Assembly: GCA_016234535.1 (NCBI GenBank) | Contig: JACRBH010000117.1 | Span: forward strand, 1-57,842 | Reading direction: 5' to 3' | DNA from: Chloroflexota bacterium | GTDB lineage: Bacteria > Chloroflexota > Anaerolineae > Anaerolineales > Villigracilaceae | Length of the DNA: 57,842 bases | In this document: one piece after another, positions 34,112 to 43,269 of the stretch | How the letters are laid out: each line of letters begins with the position of its first letter | Numbering within the stretch: position 1 is the stretch's first letter | The notes under the pieces: generated by a model | What the model was told of the DNA's origin: nothing | What the model saw: the letters and a program-made list of their open reading frames with translations, nothing else | Database searches by the model: none | Program-made: the position numbers and the translations under genes

Positions 34112-34900
34112 TTACTTTCCTTTAAACACTGGCGCGCGCTTTTCCAAAAATGCACGCACTCCTTCCTGCATATCTTCGCTCGCGTAACATTCGAGCATGC
34201 CATCGGTTTCGAGCCGCATGACCGATTCAAGGTCAAGGTCATAGGATCGATGCAAAACTTCCTTGATGAGCCGAATGGAGATGGGCGCATTCGATGCAAT
34301 TGCGCGCGCAATATCCATGCCTTCCTGCAGGATCATGTCAGGAGGAACAACTTTCGTGACGAGTCCCATATCCAAAGCAGACTGAGCGGAGATGCGTTCG
34401 CCTGTCAACATGACATGCGCGCCGCGTCCCATGCCGATCAAGCGCGGCAGGCGGTGCATGACTCCGTTGGTCTCGAAAATACCGCGCATGACTTCGGCGA
34501 ATTGGAAGTATGCACTCTTGGACGCAATACGGATGTCGCTGGCAATTGCAACCTCCGCACCCACCCCCACCGCAACGCCATTGATCGCGGAAATGATCGG
34601 CTTCGGCAAATTCACCATGCGGCGAGTCAGTTCCTGCATTTCATCCAATTCGGCGTGTGCCTGCTCTGCCGTTGTCGATCCATCGAACAGGTGCGAAAGT
34701 TCTTCAAGGTCAATGCCGGCGGAGAAGGCGCGTCCTGCGCCAGTCAATAACAGGACGTGAATCGAATCATCGTTGGCTACAGTTTCCAGCATGTCAATCA
34801 ACTGCTGGAACATGGCGCGTCGAAAAGCATTCAATACTTTGGGTCGGTTGAAGGTGATAATGGCAATATTTTCCTGGGATTGGAAAAGGATATCGGTCAT
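34112..34900 (-). CDS. Enoyl-CoA hydratase/isomerase family protein
   Basis: 262 aa crotonase fold. Motifs include GRAFSAGIDLEE (oxyanion-hole loop) and INGVAVGVGAEVAIASDIRI. The catalytic Glu positions read as FAEVMRGIFETNG. It likely hydrates or cleaves an acyl-CoA in the pathway started by the acyl-CoA ligase. Its ATG overlaps the stop of the CocE-like gene (ATGA). Confidence 0.9.
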   Translation of the reverse strand: MTDILFQSQENIAIITFNRPKVLNAFRRAMFQQLIDMLETVANDDSIHVLLLTGAGRAFSAGIDLEELSHLFDGSTTAEQAHAELDEMQELTRRMVNLPKPIISAINGVAVGVGAEVAIASDIRIASKSAYFQFAEVMRGIFETNGVMHRLPRLIGMGRGAHVMLTGERISAQSALDMGLVTKVVPPDMILQEGMDIARAIASNAPISIRLIKEVLHRSYDLDLESVMRLETDGMLECYASEDMQEGVRAFLEKRAPVFKGK

Positions 34901-36582
34901 TTGATTGGGATCTCGATGAAGGAGGCGGTTTCGCCCCCGAGTAAAATCTCCACGGTTGGACTACCCGCGGTTGGGATGCGCATGAATGTGTCCTTGTCTG
35001 CGCCTGAAATGGATACTCGTAACTTCCATCCGCGACGGATCAGCGCCGAGATGGGATTCAACCCGAAGGTTAGTTCGGCCACCTCGCCAGGGATAAGCGG
35101 CATGGCGTCGGCACGTTTGAATGAATGATATGGAACAAATTGTTTGTAGGGCTGAATATCTGTTGATATTCTACGATGAATGGCGCGCAACAGACCTTCG
35201 GTCAGATAATGGATCATACCTTGTTCATCGATCGTTTCAAGATAGACAAAGAAGTTGCCATCCTGCCGTGTTGATCTCACATACAAAGTAACAATGGGAT
35301 AGCCTGTGATTTCAAGTTCCTGCTCAAACAACGCAGATGTGTATGAAAGCAGATTCTTTTGCGCAATGTATTTCACGGGGCGCTGATCCAGTTCAGTTTG
35401 CCATCGGTTGTTGAATCCTGTCGAGGCGTTGAAATCCACTTCGAAACGGTCAGCAGGCTGAGGCGTGGGAAGAGTCGAGGAGAGTCCGCTTTGGGGTTGG
35501 AAATAGAATCGAGTGGCGGCTAAATCTTCGGGCGGCCACTCAACCGTCGATTTCCATTTATTCTCAATAATGGTGAAGTAATGCAGTTCGCGGGTTGTTG
35601 GCGGGGCATCGAAGAAGCTCAGGGATTCCTTCATTTGAGCCAGCAGCGGAAATGGATTTTTCTTCGCGCCAACATGTTGAGTCGCGCCGTGATTCCATGC
35701 GCCAATAACAGCGCGCTGCGGACGCGGGTTGTTTGCAAAACGGCGAATGACTGCATCCGCTGTTGCGGCGTCAAACCAACCACCCCAGTGATCCATGATA
35801 TGGGAAGTGGGACGGGTATGAATGCTGATGCCGTCAATTGTTGTGTTGAGTTCGGGATCGACATCATCGCGGAAGGTGACATGCTTGAGAGCGGAATCGA
35901 CCTGACGATTTTTGTGCGGGGGGATTTTTCCCTTCACAGGTTTGACGCCCCCAACAAGAATCTTTTCGATTAGGCTCATGCGTTTCGGAAGTTGATTGGC
36001 ATCCAGGGAACGGTTGAAGTCTGCCCACTCGCGCAGGATGAATTCGTTGGGCACGCCGCCGGGAAAGGCAATGTCGGTATAAACATCATATTCATTGAAA
36101 CGGACGAGAGCGCTGGTGACGGCAGGATGTCCGCAAGCGCCAAGCATTTCAGCCGTGGTGGCTTGATACGAGTTACCGAATGCGCCAACTTTGCCATTAC
36201 TCCATGATTGTTGGGTAACCCATTCAGTGAGGTCGTACAAGTCGGCCAGATCAGAGTCGGGCCAGGGATGAGGTTGGCTGCCTTCGGAAGCGCCTGTGCC
36301 GCGCATATCAATGCGGAGGATGGCATAGCCAAATGCTGTGAAAAAGGTACGAGCCGAATCTGGCAATGAGAGGAACCAAGAGAAGGGTGCTTTGAGCTGT
36401 TGTGCGCGCCAGTAGCGTGTAGCGGCAAACAACGCGGGTATTTTTGTATCGGGTTCGAGTCCGCGTGGGAGGTAGATATCAACGGCAAGACGAACGCCAT
36501 CCCGCATGGGGATGTAAATAGAGTGCGCGGTGGAGCCTTTGTAGTGCGGCATGCGGAGAGGAGTGTTTGAAGGAAAGTTCAT
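34897..36582 (-). CDS. CocE/NonD (S15-type) hydrolase
   Basis: 561 aa. An alpha/beta-hydrolase domain carries RDGVRLAVDIYLP, DMRGTGASEG and the nucleophile elbow GAFGNSYQATTA. A C-terminal jelly-roll follows. This is the X-Pro dipeptidyl-peptidase/cocaine-esterase architecture. Such enzymes act on esters, amides or N-terminal acyl-peptides. ATG 36582 is preferred over TTG 36588; no strong SD. No signal peptide is visible. Confidence 0.88.
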   Translation of the reverse strand: MNFPSNTPLRMPHYKGSTAHSIYIPMRDGVRLAVDIYLPRGLEPDTKIPALFAATRYWRAQQLKAPFSWFLSLPDSARTFFTAFGYAILRIDMRGTGASEGSQPHPWPDSDLADLYDLTEWVTQQSWSNGKVGAFGNSYQATTAEMLGACGHPAVTSALVRFNEYDVYTDIAFPGGVPNEFILREWADFNRSLDANQLPKRMSLIEKILVGGVKPVKGKIPPHKNRQVDSALKHVTFRDDVDPELNTTIDGISIHTRPTSHIMDHWGGWFDAATADAVIRRFANNPRPQRAVIGAWNHGATQHVGAKKNPFPLLAQMKESLSFFDAPPTTRELHYFTIIENKWKSTVEWPPEDLAATRFYFQPQSGLSSTLPTPQPADRFEVDFNASTGFNNRWQTELDQRPVKYIAQKNLLSYTSALFEQELEITGYPIVTLYVRSTRQDGNFFVYLETIDEQGMIHYLTEGLLRAIHRRISTDIQPYKQFVPYHSFKRADAMPLIPGEVAELTFGLNPISALIRRGWKLRVSISGADKDTFMRIPTAGSPTVEILLGGETASFIEIPIK

Positions 36583-36598
36583 TTTCAATGAGTAATTA

Positions 36599-37549
36599 TC
36601 AGTGTGAGGCGAGAAAGTCTTTTAACACTTTCTGAAATTTCTCTGGCTCTTCAAGGAAAGGCCAATGTCCGCTTTTGTCGAAGCCGGCAGCGGTGCAGTT
36701 GGGGAGGATGGAACAAAGTTCATCGCCGACGGGTTCGCCTGTGAATTGCGAGTCCGATGTTCCGTAGATGAACAGGGTTGGAACTTGCAGTTGACGGAGT
36801 TCGGTTTTGTAATCATAGCCAACCAATGAGAGTGAGATTTCACGCCAGGGGGCGAAAGACACACTACCCATATCTTGAAGAATTTGCTTGTTTGATTTGT
36901 CGAACAGGCGGTTCGGATTGTCCTTCTCGGAAGATTTCGTGAACCATGCATCAGCGGCTTGTGGATCGGCAGGTGGAAATCCGAGAGCAGTGGAATACAA
37001 AGCGGGACCAAACCACTTCCAAACGAAGCGGTTGCTCATCCCGTTGTTAATTCGAATCCCGCCGACGATAATTATCTTTTCGACATGCGCTTGATATTTC
37101 AACGCATATCTCTGAACCAGCGCACTGCCGAACGAGTGACCGATGAGAACGATCTTGTCTGCTTTGATAATTTCGCGACGCAGGGATTCTAGTTCTTCAA
37201 CAAGCTGGTCGATGGTGTAGTCTTCGCTGCTGGACTTGATCTGTGAATTGCCCGAGCCGCGCTGGTCATAGTAGATAACACGAGTCTGTCCGGCAACGAA
37301 ATCAAAACTGTTCTTGAAACTCAAACTCGAGTGACCAGGACCGCCGTGGATGAGGACGATGGGCGGAATGCCTTTTTCCGCGCCAATTTCTTGAAAATAC
37401 AACTCATAGCCGTCGACGGTGGCGGGCGTCGTGCAATCCACACAGGCACGATCTGCAGGCTGGACGCGGTTATAGATATGGTATGCATAAGCCGCGTACA
37501 ATGCGATGATAACGATAATGGCGAGGATTGCCGTTAATAAGAAAGGCAT
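36599..37549 (-). CDS. Membrane-anchored proline-iminopeptidase-like hydrolase
   Basis: 316 aa. An N-terminal membrane helix (PFLLTAILAIIVIIALYAAY) anchors an S33 alpha/beta hydrolase with HGGPGHSS (oxyanion hole), GHSFGSAL (catalytic Ser) and GHWPFLEEP (catalytic His). S33 enzymes remove N-terminal residues or hydrolyse small amides. The anchor with no cleavage site suggests it works at the membrane, next to the MFS importer encoded just upstream. ATG 37549 is chosen; an earlier in-frame ATG lies in the loop of the hairpin at 37560-37599. Confidence 0.85.
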   Translation of the reverse strand: MPFLLTAILAIIVIIALYAAYAYHIYNRVQPADRACVDCTTPATVDGYELYFQEIGAEKGIPPIVLIHGGPGHSSLSFKNSFDFVAGQTRVIYYDQRGSGNSQIKSSSEDYTIDQLVEELESLRREIIKADKIVLIGHSFGSALVQRYALKYQAHVEKIIIVGGIRINNGMSNRFVWKWFGPALYSTALGFPPADPQAADAWFTKSSEKDNPNRLFDKSNKQILQDMGSVSFAPWREISLSLVGYDYKTELRQLQVPTLFIYGTSDSQFTGEPVGDELCSILPNCTAAGFDKSGHWPFLEEPEKFQKVLKDFLASH

Positions 37550-37559
37550 ATTAGTTTCA

Positions 37560-37599
37560 ATATTCCGCGGATCATGCAATTGCGTGATCCGTGGAATAT
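37560..37599 (-). other. 15-bp hairpin between MFS and hydrolase genes
   Basis: Positions 37560-37574 and 37585-37599 pair over 15 bp with one G-U/A-C position and a 10-nt loop. No T-tract follows, so it is not a typical terminator. It may stabilise or tune the upstream MFS part of the operon mRNA relative to the downstream enzymes. Confidence 0.5.
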
Positions 37600-37612
37600 A
37601 TTTATTGGAAAA

Positions 37613-38938
37613 TTAGGCAGCTTCCTTCTTGGCTTCGCCTTTTGTAACAGGTAGGATCGCAACGGTCGCAAGAACAAGGAACACGAACATGATGAGCCAT
37701 ACCCAGCGATAGTTGTTGCCCATTGCTTCGACCAGGCTTCCGCCAATAAGTGGACCGATGATGAAACCGAGAGTCACAGCCACCTGACGCAGACCGGTGT
37801 AGGTGCCCATCAGCGTTTCAACGGGAGCGCTATCCACGATCATGGCCACTTGAACAACGTTTGCGAGAGGCCAAGTGAGGCCGCAAATGAGAAGACCAAC
37901 ATTGAGCATGGTTGCGTCTGGGAATAAATAGATGACCATTGCGCCGACGGCATATCCCACCAATCCGATGATCTGCGTGGTTTTGCGTCCAATACGGTTG
38001 GCGAGCAAACCCGCCGGCACGGCCATTACCATGAAAGCGAGTGCAGGAATTGCAACGAGCATAGCCGCAGCAGATACTTCCATGCCAAGCGAGAACACAC
38101 CATACGAGCTGAGAAATGCCTGCATTTGTGCAAGGGCTACATAAGCCAGCAAGTTACTGAGAAGCAGGAAGATAAGACTGCGTCGGTTTTCCTCTGGCTG
38201 GTCACGCAGAAATTTAATAATTCCTTTCAGGTTAAATGGTTCACCTGCCAGTTCTTTCGCACTGACTAGTTCTTCGGGTTCCTTGACCCAAGCCCAAGTG
38301 AGCAAAAGGATCAGAACTGCCAGTCCAGCTGCAATCCAGAAGGGAAGCGGACCATAGACATCGTACAATGCCGCTCCGCCTAAAGCAGTCAGTACCACCA
38401 GGAAACCTGCAATTGCGCCCGCGATCCCGTTGGCGGTGGTTCGATGTTTAGAGGGAGTCACATCGAACATCAAAACATCCGCAACAGGGCGAACAACGGC
38501 AAAGGCAATCAGCACGATGAATAGGGAAATAATGAAGGGGATAAGCAGACTCGTCAATTGTCCAGTCTGACCATTGAATTCGGGTTTGATACCTATCGGG
38601 ATGAGCGGGATAAAAATGAACGCTGCCACCGCAACCGGTATGCCAAGCAGAATGAAAGGCATGCGGCGCCCCCAACGGGTTCGAATACTGTCGCTCCATG
38701 CGCCGACGAGAGGACTGATAAACAGTCCCGCGATGTTATCAAAGACAAGGATGAAACCCGTCAGGGCGGGGCCCAGGCCAAATCCCACCGTGCTGGCTCC
38801 CGCTTCGGTGAATGCGGGATTTCCTGCCTGCAAAAACACGGGCACATACGTATTGTATAACTGCCAAATGACTTCCAACACTGCGGGTAGTGTTGCTGCA
38901 ATGATGATGTTACGCCAGCTTAGCTTGATGTGGGACAT
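37613..38938 (-). CDS. MFS transporter, GPH/SLC45-like
   Basis: 441 aa, twelve membrane segments. GAWSDSIRTRWGRRMPFI is the loop 2-3 motif typical of GPH cation symporters and related sugar-type MFS proteins, and RIGRKTT is seen in loop 8-9. It probably imports the compound degraded by the enzymes of the same operon. SD AAAGGAG six bases before ATG. It is the first gene behind the palindrome-controlled promoter, with a predicted leader of only about 11 nt. Confidence 0.88.
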   Translation of the reverse strand: MSHIKLSWRNIIIAATLPAVLEVIWQLYNTYVPVFLQAGNPAFTEAGASTVGFGLGPALTGFILVFDNIAGLFISPLVGAWSDSIRTRWGRRMPFILLGIPVAVAAFIFIPLIPIGIKPEFNGQTGQLTSLLIPFIISLFIVLIAFAVVRPVADVLMFDVTPSKHRTTANGIAGAIAGFLVVLTALGGAALYDVYGPLPFWIAAGLAVLILLLTWAWVKEPEELVSAKELAGEPFNLKGIIKFLRDQPEENRRSLIFLLLSNLLAYVALAQMQAFLSSYGVFSLGMEVSAAAMLVAIPALAFMVMAVPAGLLANRIGRKTTQIIGLVGYAVGAMVIYLFPDATMLNVGLLICGLTWPLANVVQVAMIVDSAPVETLMGTYTGLRQVAVTLGFIIGPLIGGSLVEAMGNNYRWVWLIMFVFLVLATVAILPVTKGEAKKEAA

Positions 38939-38955
38939 GGCTCTCTCCTTTAGTT

Positions 38956-38988
38956 ATTGTACGATTGTTCAAAAATTTGTTCAATCGT
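38956..38988 (-). promoter_or_regulatory. Catabolic operon promoter with overlapping 28-bp operator
   Basis: Minus strand TTGAAC (38984-38979), 17-bp spacer, TACAAT (38961-38956). The spacer and -35 are covered by a dyad, 38961-38988, with outer arms ACGATTG/CAATCGT and inner CAAA/TTTG (11 of 14 pairs). TTGTTCAA also occurs twice in direct order within it. The size and position fit a TetR-family operator, and the operon encodes a TetR protein. Confidence 0.75.
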
Positions 38989-39144
38989 TAAAACATCATA
39001 CAGAGAAAATAGTTACGAGTCAAGTGGCAATTTGGGAAACCAAAAAAATCGCTGCGCGGTTGGACCTGGATGGCTTTATTCAGCCATGCAATTTCAACCA
39101 TCATAATTTTGGCGATGTATATATAAATTCCCATCTTCGTGCAT

Positions 39145-39173
39145 TTGACGATACCGGTACGCATGGATAAACT
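39145..39173 (+). promoter_or_regulatory. Promoter of the first Fic gene
   Basis: TTGACG (39145-39150), 17-bp spacer and TAAACT (39168-39173) lie 30 bp before the Fic ATG. It is divergent from the catabolic operon promoter. Confidence 0.55.
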
Positions 39174-39203
39174 ATATGCAAACTGGTAAAAAAGGGCGTC
39201 TTC

Positions 39204-40364
39204 ATGAATCCAAAAGATTTTCAAAAATCCGAGGTTGGGAAAGTGATTCGAGCCAAGAACGGATACTGGACCTTTCTTCCCGCGCAACTCCCTCCAAAAT
39301 TAGATTGGACTCCCCGACTGGTCGATGCTCTTTCAGAGGCAGAGCATGAGTTGGGCAGGCTTACAACCCTGGCAGTCAACAAGCCACTTGCGCGGTTGTT
39401 GACCCATCCATTTCTGCGACGCGAAGCGGTTCTCTCCTCCCGTATTGAAGGAACGCGCGCATCTCTGGTTGACTTGTACCTGCATGAGTCGTCCCAGATC
39501 CCATCGCTTGAAACAAGCAGGGATGTTTTTGAAGTCCATAATTATGTGCGAGCCCTGGAGGATGGCCTGTCCCGCTTGAAGGTACTGCCTGTGAGTCTGC
39601 GTTTGATGCGCGAGATACACGCGAAACTTTTTGAAAATATTCGCATGGGGCATCTGACCCCGGGGAATTTTCGCAGCACCCAAAACTGGATCGGTCCCGC
39701 TGGCTGCACCCTCGACGACGCAACCTATGTCCCACCGCCGGTGGATGAAATGCAACCTGCCCTGAATAGCCTGGAAACCTTTATTCACACCGATACGACG
39801 GAACTTCCAGCGCTTGTACGGGCCGGCATGATCCACTATCAATTCGAGATCATTCATCCATTCCTGGATGGCAATGGGCGGGTGGGACGCCTGCTGCTGA
39901 TCCTGTTGTTGCATGAATGGGAATTGCTGTCGCATCCTTTGCTTAATTTGAGCGTCTACTTCGAACACTTTCGCCAGGAATATTATGGCCGCCTTCTGGC
40001 AGTGACACAGCGCGGTCATTGTGAGGATTGGTTGTTGTTCTTCCTGAAAGGAATCAGTACACAGGCGCAGGATGGCATAACTCGTCTTGCTCGCCTGGAA
40101 GGAATCCGTGAGAAATACGCAGTCATCCTCACCTTGCGAGCCGACCGCAATCCAGCCCGTATGTCGGTTGTGATCGATTTTCTTTTTAGCCGCCCAATCT
40201 TTACCAATCGTCAACTGGCCGATGGTCTGAATATTCCATATAAGACCGCTGGCGAGTATATTGACAGGTTGATTCATTCAGGTATTCTCAACGAGACCAC
40301 AGGACATGCCAACAATCGGATCTTCCAGGCGAATGAGATCCTGAAAGCCGTGGAAGGGAAGTGA
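39204..40364 (+). CDS. Fic-domain protein (class II-like, self-inhibited)
   Basis: 386 aa. The Fic motif HPFLDGNGRVGR (H218) is complete, so it should transfer AMP or another nucleotide moiety to a target hydroxyl. SSRIEGT (E82) is the (S/T)xxxE(G/N) inhibitory helix placed N-terminal to the Fic core, typical of class II enzymes. A C-terminal winged-helix domain (about 315-380) may bind DNA or dimerise. It is monocistronic behind its own promoter. No antitoxin gene lies adjacent, consistent with built-in inhibition. Confidence 0.9.
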   Translation: MNPKDFQKSEVGKVIRAKNGYWTFLPAQLPPKLDWTPRLVDALSEAEHELGRLTTLAVNKPLARLLTHPFLRREAVLSSRIEGTRASLVDLYLHESSQIPSLETSRDVFEVHNYVRALEDGLSRLKVLPVSLRLMREIHAKLFENIRMGHLTPGNFRSTQNWIGPAGCTLDDATYVPPPVDEMQPALNSLETFIHTDTTELPALVRAGMIHYQFEIIHPFLDGNGRVGRLLLILLLHEWELLSHPLLNLSVYFEHFRQEYYGRLLAVTQRGHCEDWLLFFLKGISTQAQDGITRLARLEGIREKYAVILTLRADRNPARMSVVIDFLFSRPIFTNRQLADGLNIPYKTAGEYIDRLIHSGILNETTGHANNRIFQANEILKAVEGK

Positions 40365-40427
40365 AAATATGTTTAAAACACCATATTGATCAACAACACT
40401 TATGAGAAAAGATCGGGGGGGACTCCC

Positions 40428-42830
40428 CTACGCCCGCGCCCAGAATCGCGTCAATTTCTCTTTCATCCCGTCGGTATTTTGTACAACTTGATAGCCCCGC
40501 CAGTGTGAGGGAAACAAATGGCGGTATCGCGCATGGGTAAAACGGTCGTCGATCAATACAATGATCCCCCGATCTGTCTCTGTACGAATGACCCGGCCGG
40601 TAGCCTGTTGCACACGGTTGAAACCCGGATATTGATAGGCATAGGCAAAACCACTGACAGCCTGGAGATCAAAATACTCTTTGATCAAATCCAACTCCAA
40701 CCCCAGTTGCGGTATGCCCACACCGACAACCACAACACCAATCAACCGCTCGCCCACCAGATCGATCCCTTCGCCAAAGATACCACCCATGACAGCAAGC
40801 CCGACCAGCGTTTCCTGATTGCTGTTCGAAAACCGGGACAAAAAGGCCTCGCGTTCTGCTTCTGTCATGGCCCGCTCCTGAACAAGAAGCTGTTTGTCCG
40901 GCAGCTTATCTCTGAGCAGTTCAAGCACTGCCGTCAGATATACATAGGATGGGAAGTAAATCAAATAATTTCCCACGTGTATTCTGCAGATGGTTTCAAT
41001 TGCCGAGGCGATCGCAGCGTAGGAATCTGCGCGTCGCGCATATTTGGTGGAGATCTGGTCGTGGATCAGGAGGCAGACATTTTCCTGCGGGAAAGGGGAT
41101 TGGAAGATTCGCTTGGGGTAATCCACATCGCCGGTCAAGAGCTTCATAAAGTAATCGATCGGCAGCAATGTCGCCGAGAAAAAAACAGCCGATTGACTGC
41201 GTTCCAACGGTACGGCCAGCATGGGGGCCGGATCCAGGCAGAATAATTTTGCTTTAAGATCGGTCTGTCCCTGCCGCTCAAAGTAGGACACGTAGAAAGT
41301 GTCGAAATACTCGGCTGTCCGCAGATAGTTGCTGCACAGGAAATAGAATTCCAGTAATTCCTGTCTGAACTCAGCAGGCAGATTTAAGGCCAGCCAGTCT
41401 TCCGCCTTTTGACTGAATTCCCGGATGGCTTTGAGGAGCCTTTCAGGCGGCTCGTGCTCAATCAGCACATCCCTGCCGTCCGCCTGGCAGGCTTTGCGTA
41501 TCTCCAGCAATACCTTATTGACCACGCTCAGCTTTTTTGCCAGCTTAGGCAAATGTGGTTTCAGTGTGCGCTGAAGGTCCAACACCGTCCCTTTATCCAG
41601 TTCAGCTGAATACATCGCTCTGGCCCGATCCGGAAGATTATGTGCTTCGTCAATTAGAAAGACATATGGTTCCGTACTAAAGTCAAAAAATCGGTGGAGA
41701 TACACACGCGGATCGAACACATAGTTGTAATCACAGATGATGCAATCCGCCCACAAAGCCAGATCGAGCGAAAACTCGAATGGGCAAATCTGATACTGCC
41801 GGGCAATCTCCTCAATGACCGGACGGGTAAAATCTTGATGCTGGTCCATTTCATCCAACGCCCGTTTCACCTTGTCAAAATATCCCCGGGCAAATACACA
41901 TACTTCCGGGTCACAGTTGACCGGCGGGCAAAAACAGATATTCTCTTTGGCTGTCAGGCTCACGCTTCTGAACTGAAGGTTGGCCTGCCGCATATCATCC
42001 AGCGCTTTTTCTGCCACCAGGCGGCCGGGCGTTTTCGCCGTCAGATAAAAAATCTTGGCAGCCAGTCCCTGCCCCAGCGCCTTAACTGCAGGGAAAAGGG
42101 CTGCGATGGTTTTCCCGACTCCCGTAGGCGACTGTACATACAGACGGTCTTTGGCCCGAATGGCCTTATAGACTGCCACGGCCATTTCTCGCTGGCCGGA
42201 GCGATACTCATCATAGGGAAATTCGAGTTGTTGAATCGATTGGTCGCGCCTGACCTGCCATGCGCTGATCTTTCGAAACCAGTCCAAATAGGAAGTGATC
42301 AAGTTGCGGAAAAAGGTTTCAAGTTCGGCCGACGAAAAATGGCGTTCGAAGGTCTTTTCTTTCCTACTGTCCAAATGGTAATAAGTCAGGTGAATCCTGA
42401 CCCCGCTCAAACTATGTTTTTGGGCATACATGTACGCGTAACACTGTGCCTGTGCCCAATGCAGTCGGTTGTGATCCTCGGTCACAAGCTCCAGACTCAG
42501 TGTGGTCGTTTTTATCTCTTCGATGATCACCGGTTCTTCACTGGCATACAGGCCATCGATCCGACCGCGCACTTCCATGGGCGGGTCGACACCTTCAACC
42601 TGATAATCAATCTCCACTTCGGATTGATACTCCTGGGGGCGTGAGCGCTGCACCTGCCTATGGCCATGTGTGCCGGCTTGGGCACGATCACGTTTGTGAA
42701 ACCCGCCAGTGGTTAAGTCACCTGCCTGCAAAACAAATTCCACCAGGTTGCGAACAGAGACAACATGAGGTTTGGCTATTTCGATCTGAGGAACAGGTTC
42801 GGTCTGCATTTTGTCCGAAGATTCTAGCAT
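40428..42830 (-). CDS. PD-(D/E)XK nuclease-XPD/DinG-like helicase fusion
   Basis: 800 aa. The N-terminal ~190 residues look like a RecB/Cas4-type nuclease (GRIDGLY, then EEIKTTT as the D...ExK core, then Q-Y at AQAQCYAYMYA). The helicase follows: Walker A SPTGVGKT (K240), four Cys in ENICFCPPVNCDPEVC for a 4Fe-4S cluster, VFLIDEAHNL (DEAH), and motif VI QATGRVIRTETD. The fusion suits 5' flap or loop processing in repair or anti-phage defence. The start ATG has no SD. The same upstream element that precedes the CHAT gene lies 243 bp upstream. Confidence 0.9.
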   Translation of the reverse strand: MLESSDKMQTEPVPQIEIAKPHVVSVRNLVEFVLQAGDLTTGGFHKRDRAQAGTHGHRQVQRSRPQEYQSEVEIDYQVEGVDPPMEVRGRIDGLYASEEPVIIEEIKTTTLSLELVTEDHNRLHWAQAQCYAYMYAQKHSLSGVRIHLTYYHLDSRKEKTFERHFSSAELETFFRNLITSYLDWFRKISAWQVRRDQSIQQLEFPYDEYRSGQREMAVAVYKAIRAKDRLYVQSPTGVGKTIAALFPAVKALGQGLAAKIFYLTAKTPGRLVAEKALDDMRQANLQFRSVSLTAKENICFCPPVNCDPEVCVFARGYFDKVKRALDEMDQHQDFTRPVIEEIARQYQICPFEFSLDLALWADCIICDYNYVFDPRVYLHRFFDFSTEPYVFLIDEAHNLPDRARAMYSAELDKGTVLDLQRTLKPHLPKLAKKLSVVNKVLLEIRKACQADGRDVLIEHEPPERLLKAIREFSQKAEDWLALNLPAEFRQELLEFYFLCSNYLRTAEYFDTFYVSYFERQGQTDLKAKLFCLDPAPMLAVPLERSQSAVFFSATLLPIDYFMKLLTGDVDYPKRIFQSPFPQENVCLLIHDQISTKYARRADSYAAIASAIETICRIHVGNYLIYFPSYVYLTAVLELLRDKLPDKQLLVQERAMTEAEREAFLSRFSNSNQETLVGLAVMGGIFGEGIDLVGERLIGVVVVGVGIPQLGLELDLIKEYFDLQAVSGFAYAYQYPGFNRVQQATGRVIRTETDRGIIVLIDDRFTHARYRHLFPSHWRGYQVVQNTDGMKEKLTRFWARA

Positions 42831-43072
42831 GGGTTTGGGAAGTTGAGTAAAAGGAGGCCGATCGTCAGACTACTTGAGATCCTGGAGAGGAATTTGACCC
42901 AGGCCGGACTTGGTTAATTTTACAGATAAAAGTCCGTGAAAAAATTTTTCTGTCTTGGAAAATTATGAGACTAAAAAGCATGATTCGCCTTCATTCTTTT
43001 TTCACTTCACATTTCAATATCGAATGGATTGTTAGGTTGGAGTACAGGCCTTGAATGCACGACAAGGTAAGC

Positions 43073-43098
43073 CCACCCATAGGTAGTAGGGGCGTAAA
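43073..43098 (-). promoter_or_regulatory. 26-nt dyad element, copy B
   Basis: Read on the minus strand: TTTACGCCCCTACTACC then TATGGGTGG. It differs from copy A (47280-47305) at two positions. A CCCCT...(A/T)GGG dyad lies inside. Position about 243 bp upstream of the helicase start, in the same orientation as copy A relative to the CHAT gene. Confidence 0.55.
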
Positions 43099-43179
43099 TT
43101 ACTTCGCAAAAAGGTGTATGTAATGAAGGTCAAAAGTTTGTAGGATTGCAGTTCTCCGTGATACAACCGGAGTCAGCGT

Positions 43180-43212
43180 AAAAAAAAATCTCCCGGTTTT
43201 GCACCGGGAGAT
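43180..43212 (-). terminator. Intrinsic terminator of the hydrolase-CHAT gene
   Basis: ATCTCCCGGT (43188-43197) pairs with ACCGGGAGAT (43203-43212), a perfect 10-bp stem. On the minus strand it is followed by a run of nine T. It lies 58 bp after the CHAT stop codon. Confidence 0.93.
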
Positions 43213-43269
43213 GAGACACTGTTGGGAGTGGCAGGGTTTCCTGAAGACTGTTAGTGTTACAAGCCGCCA

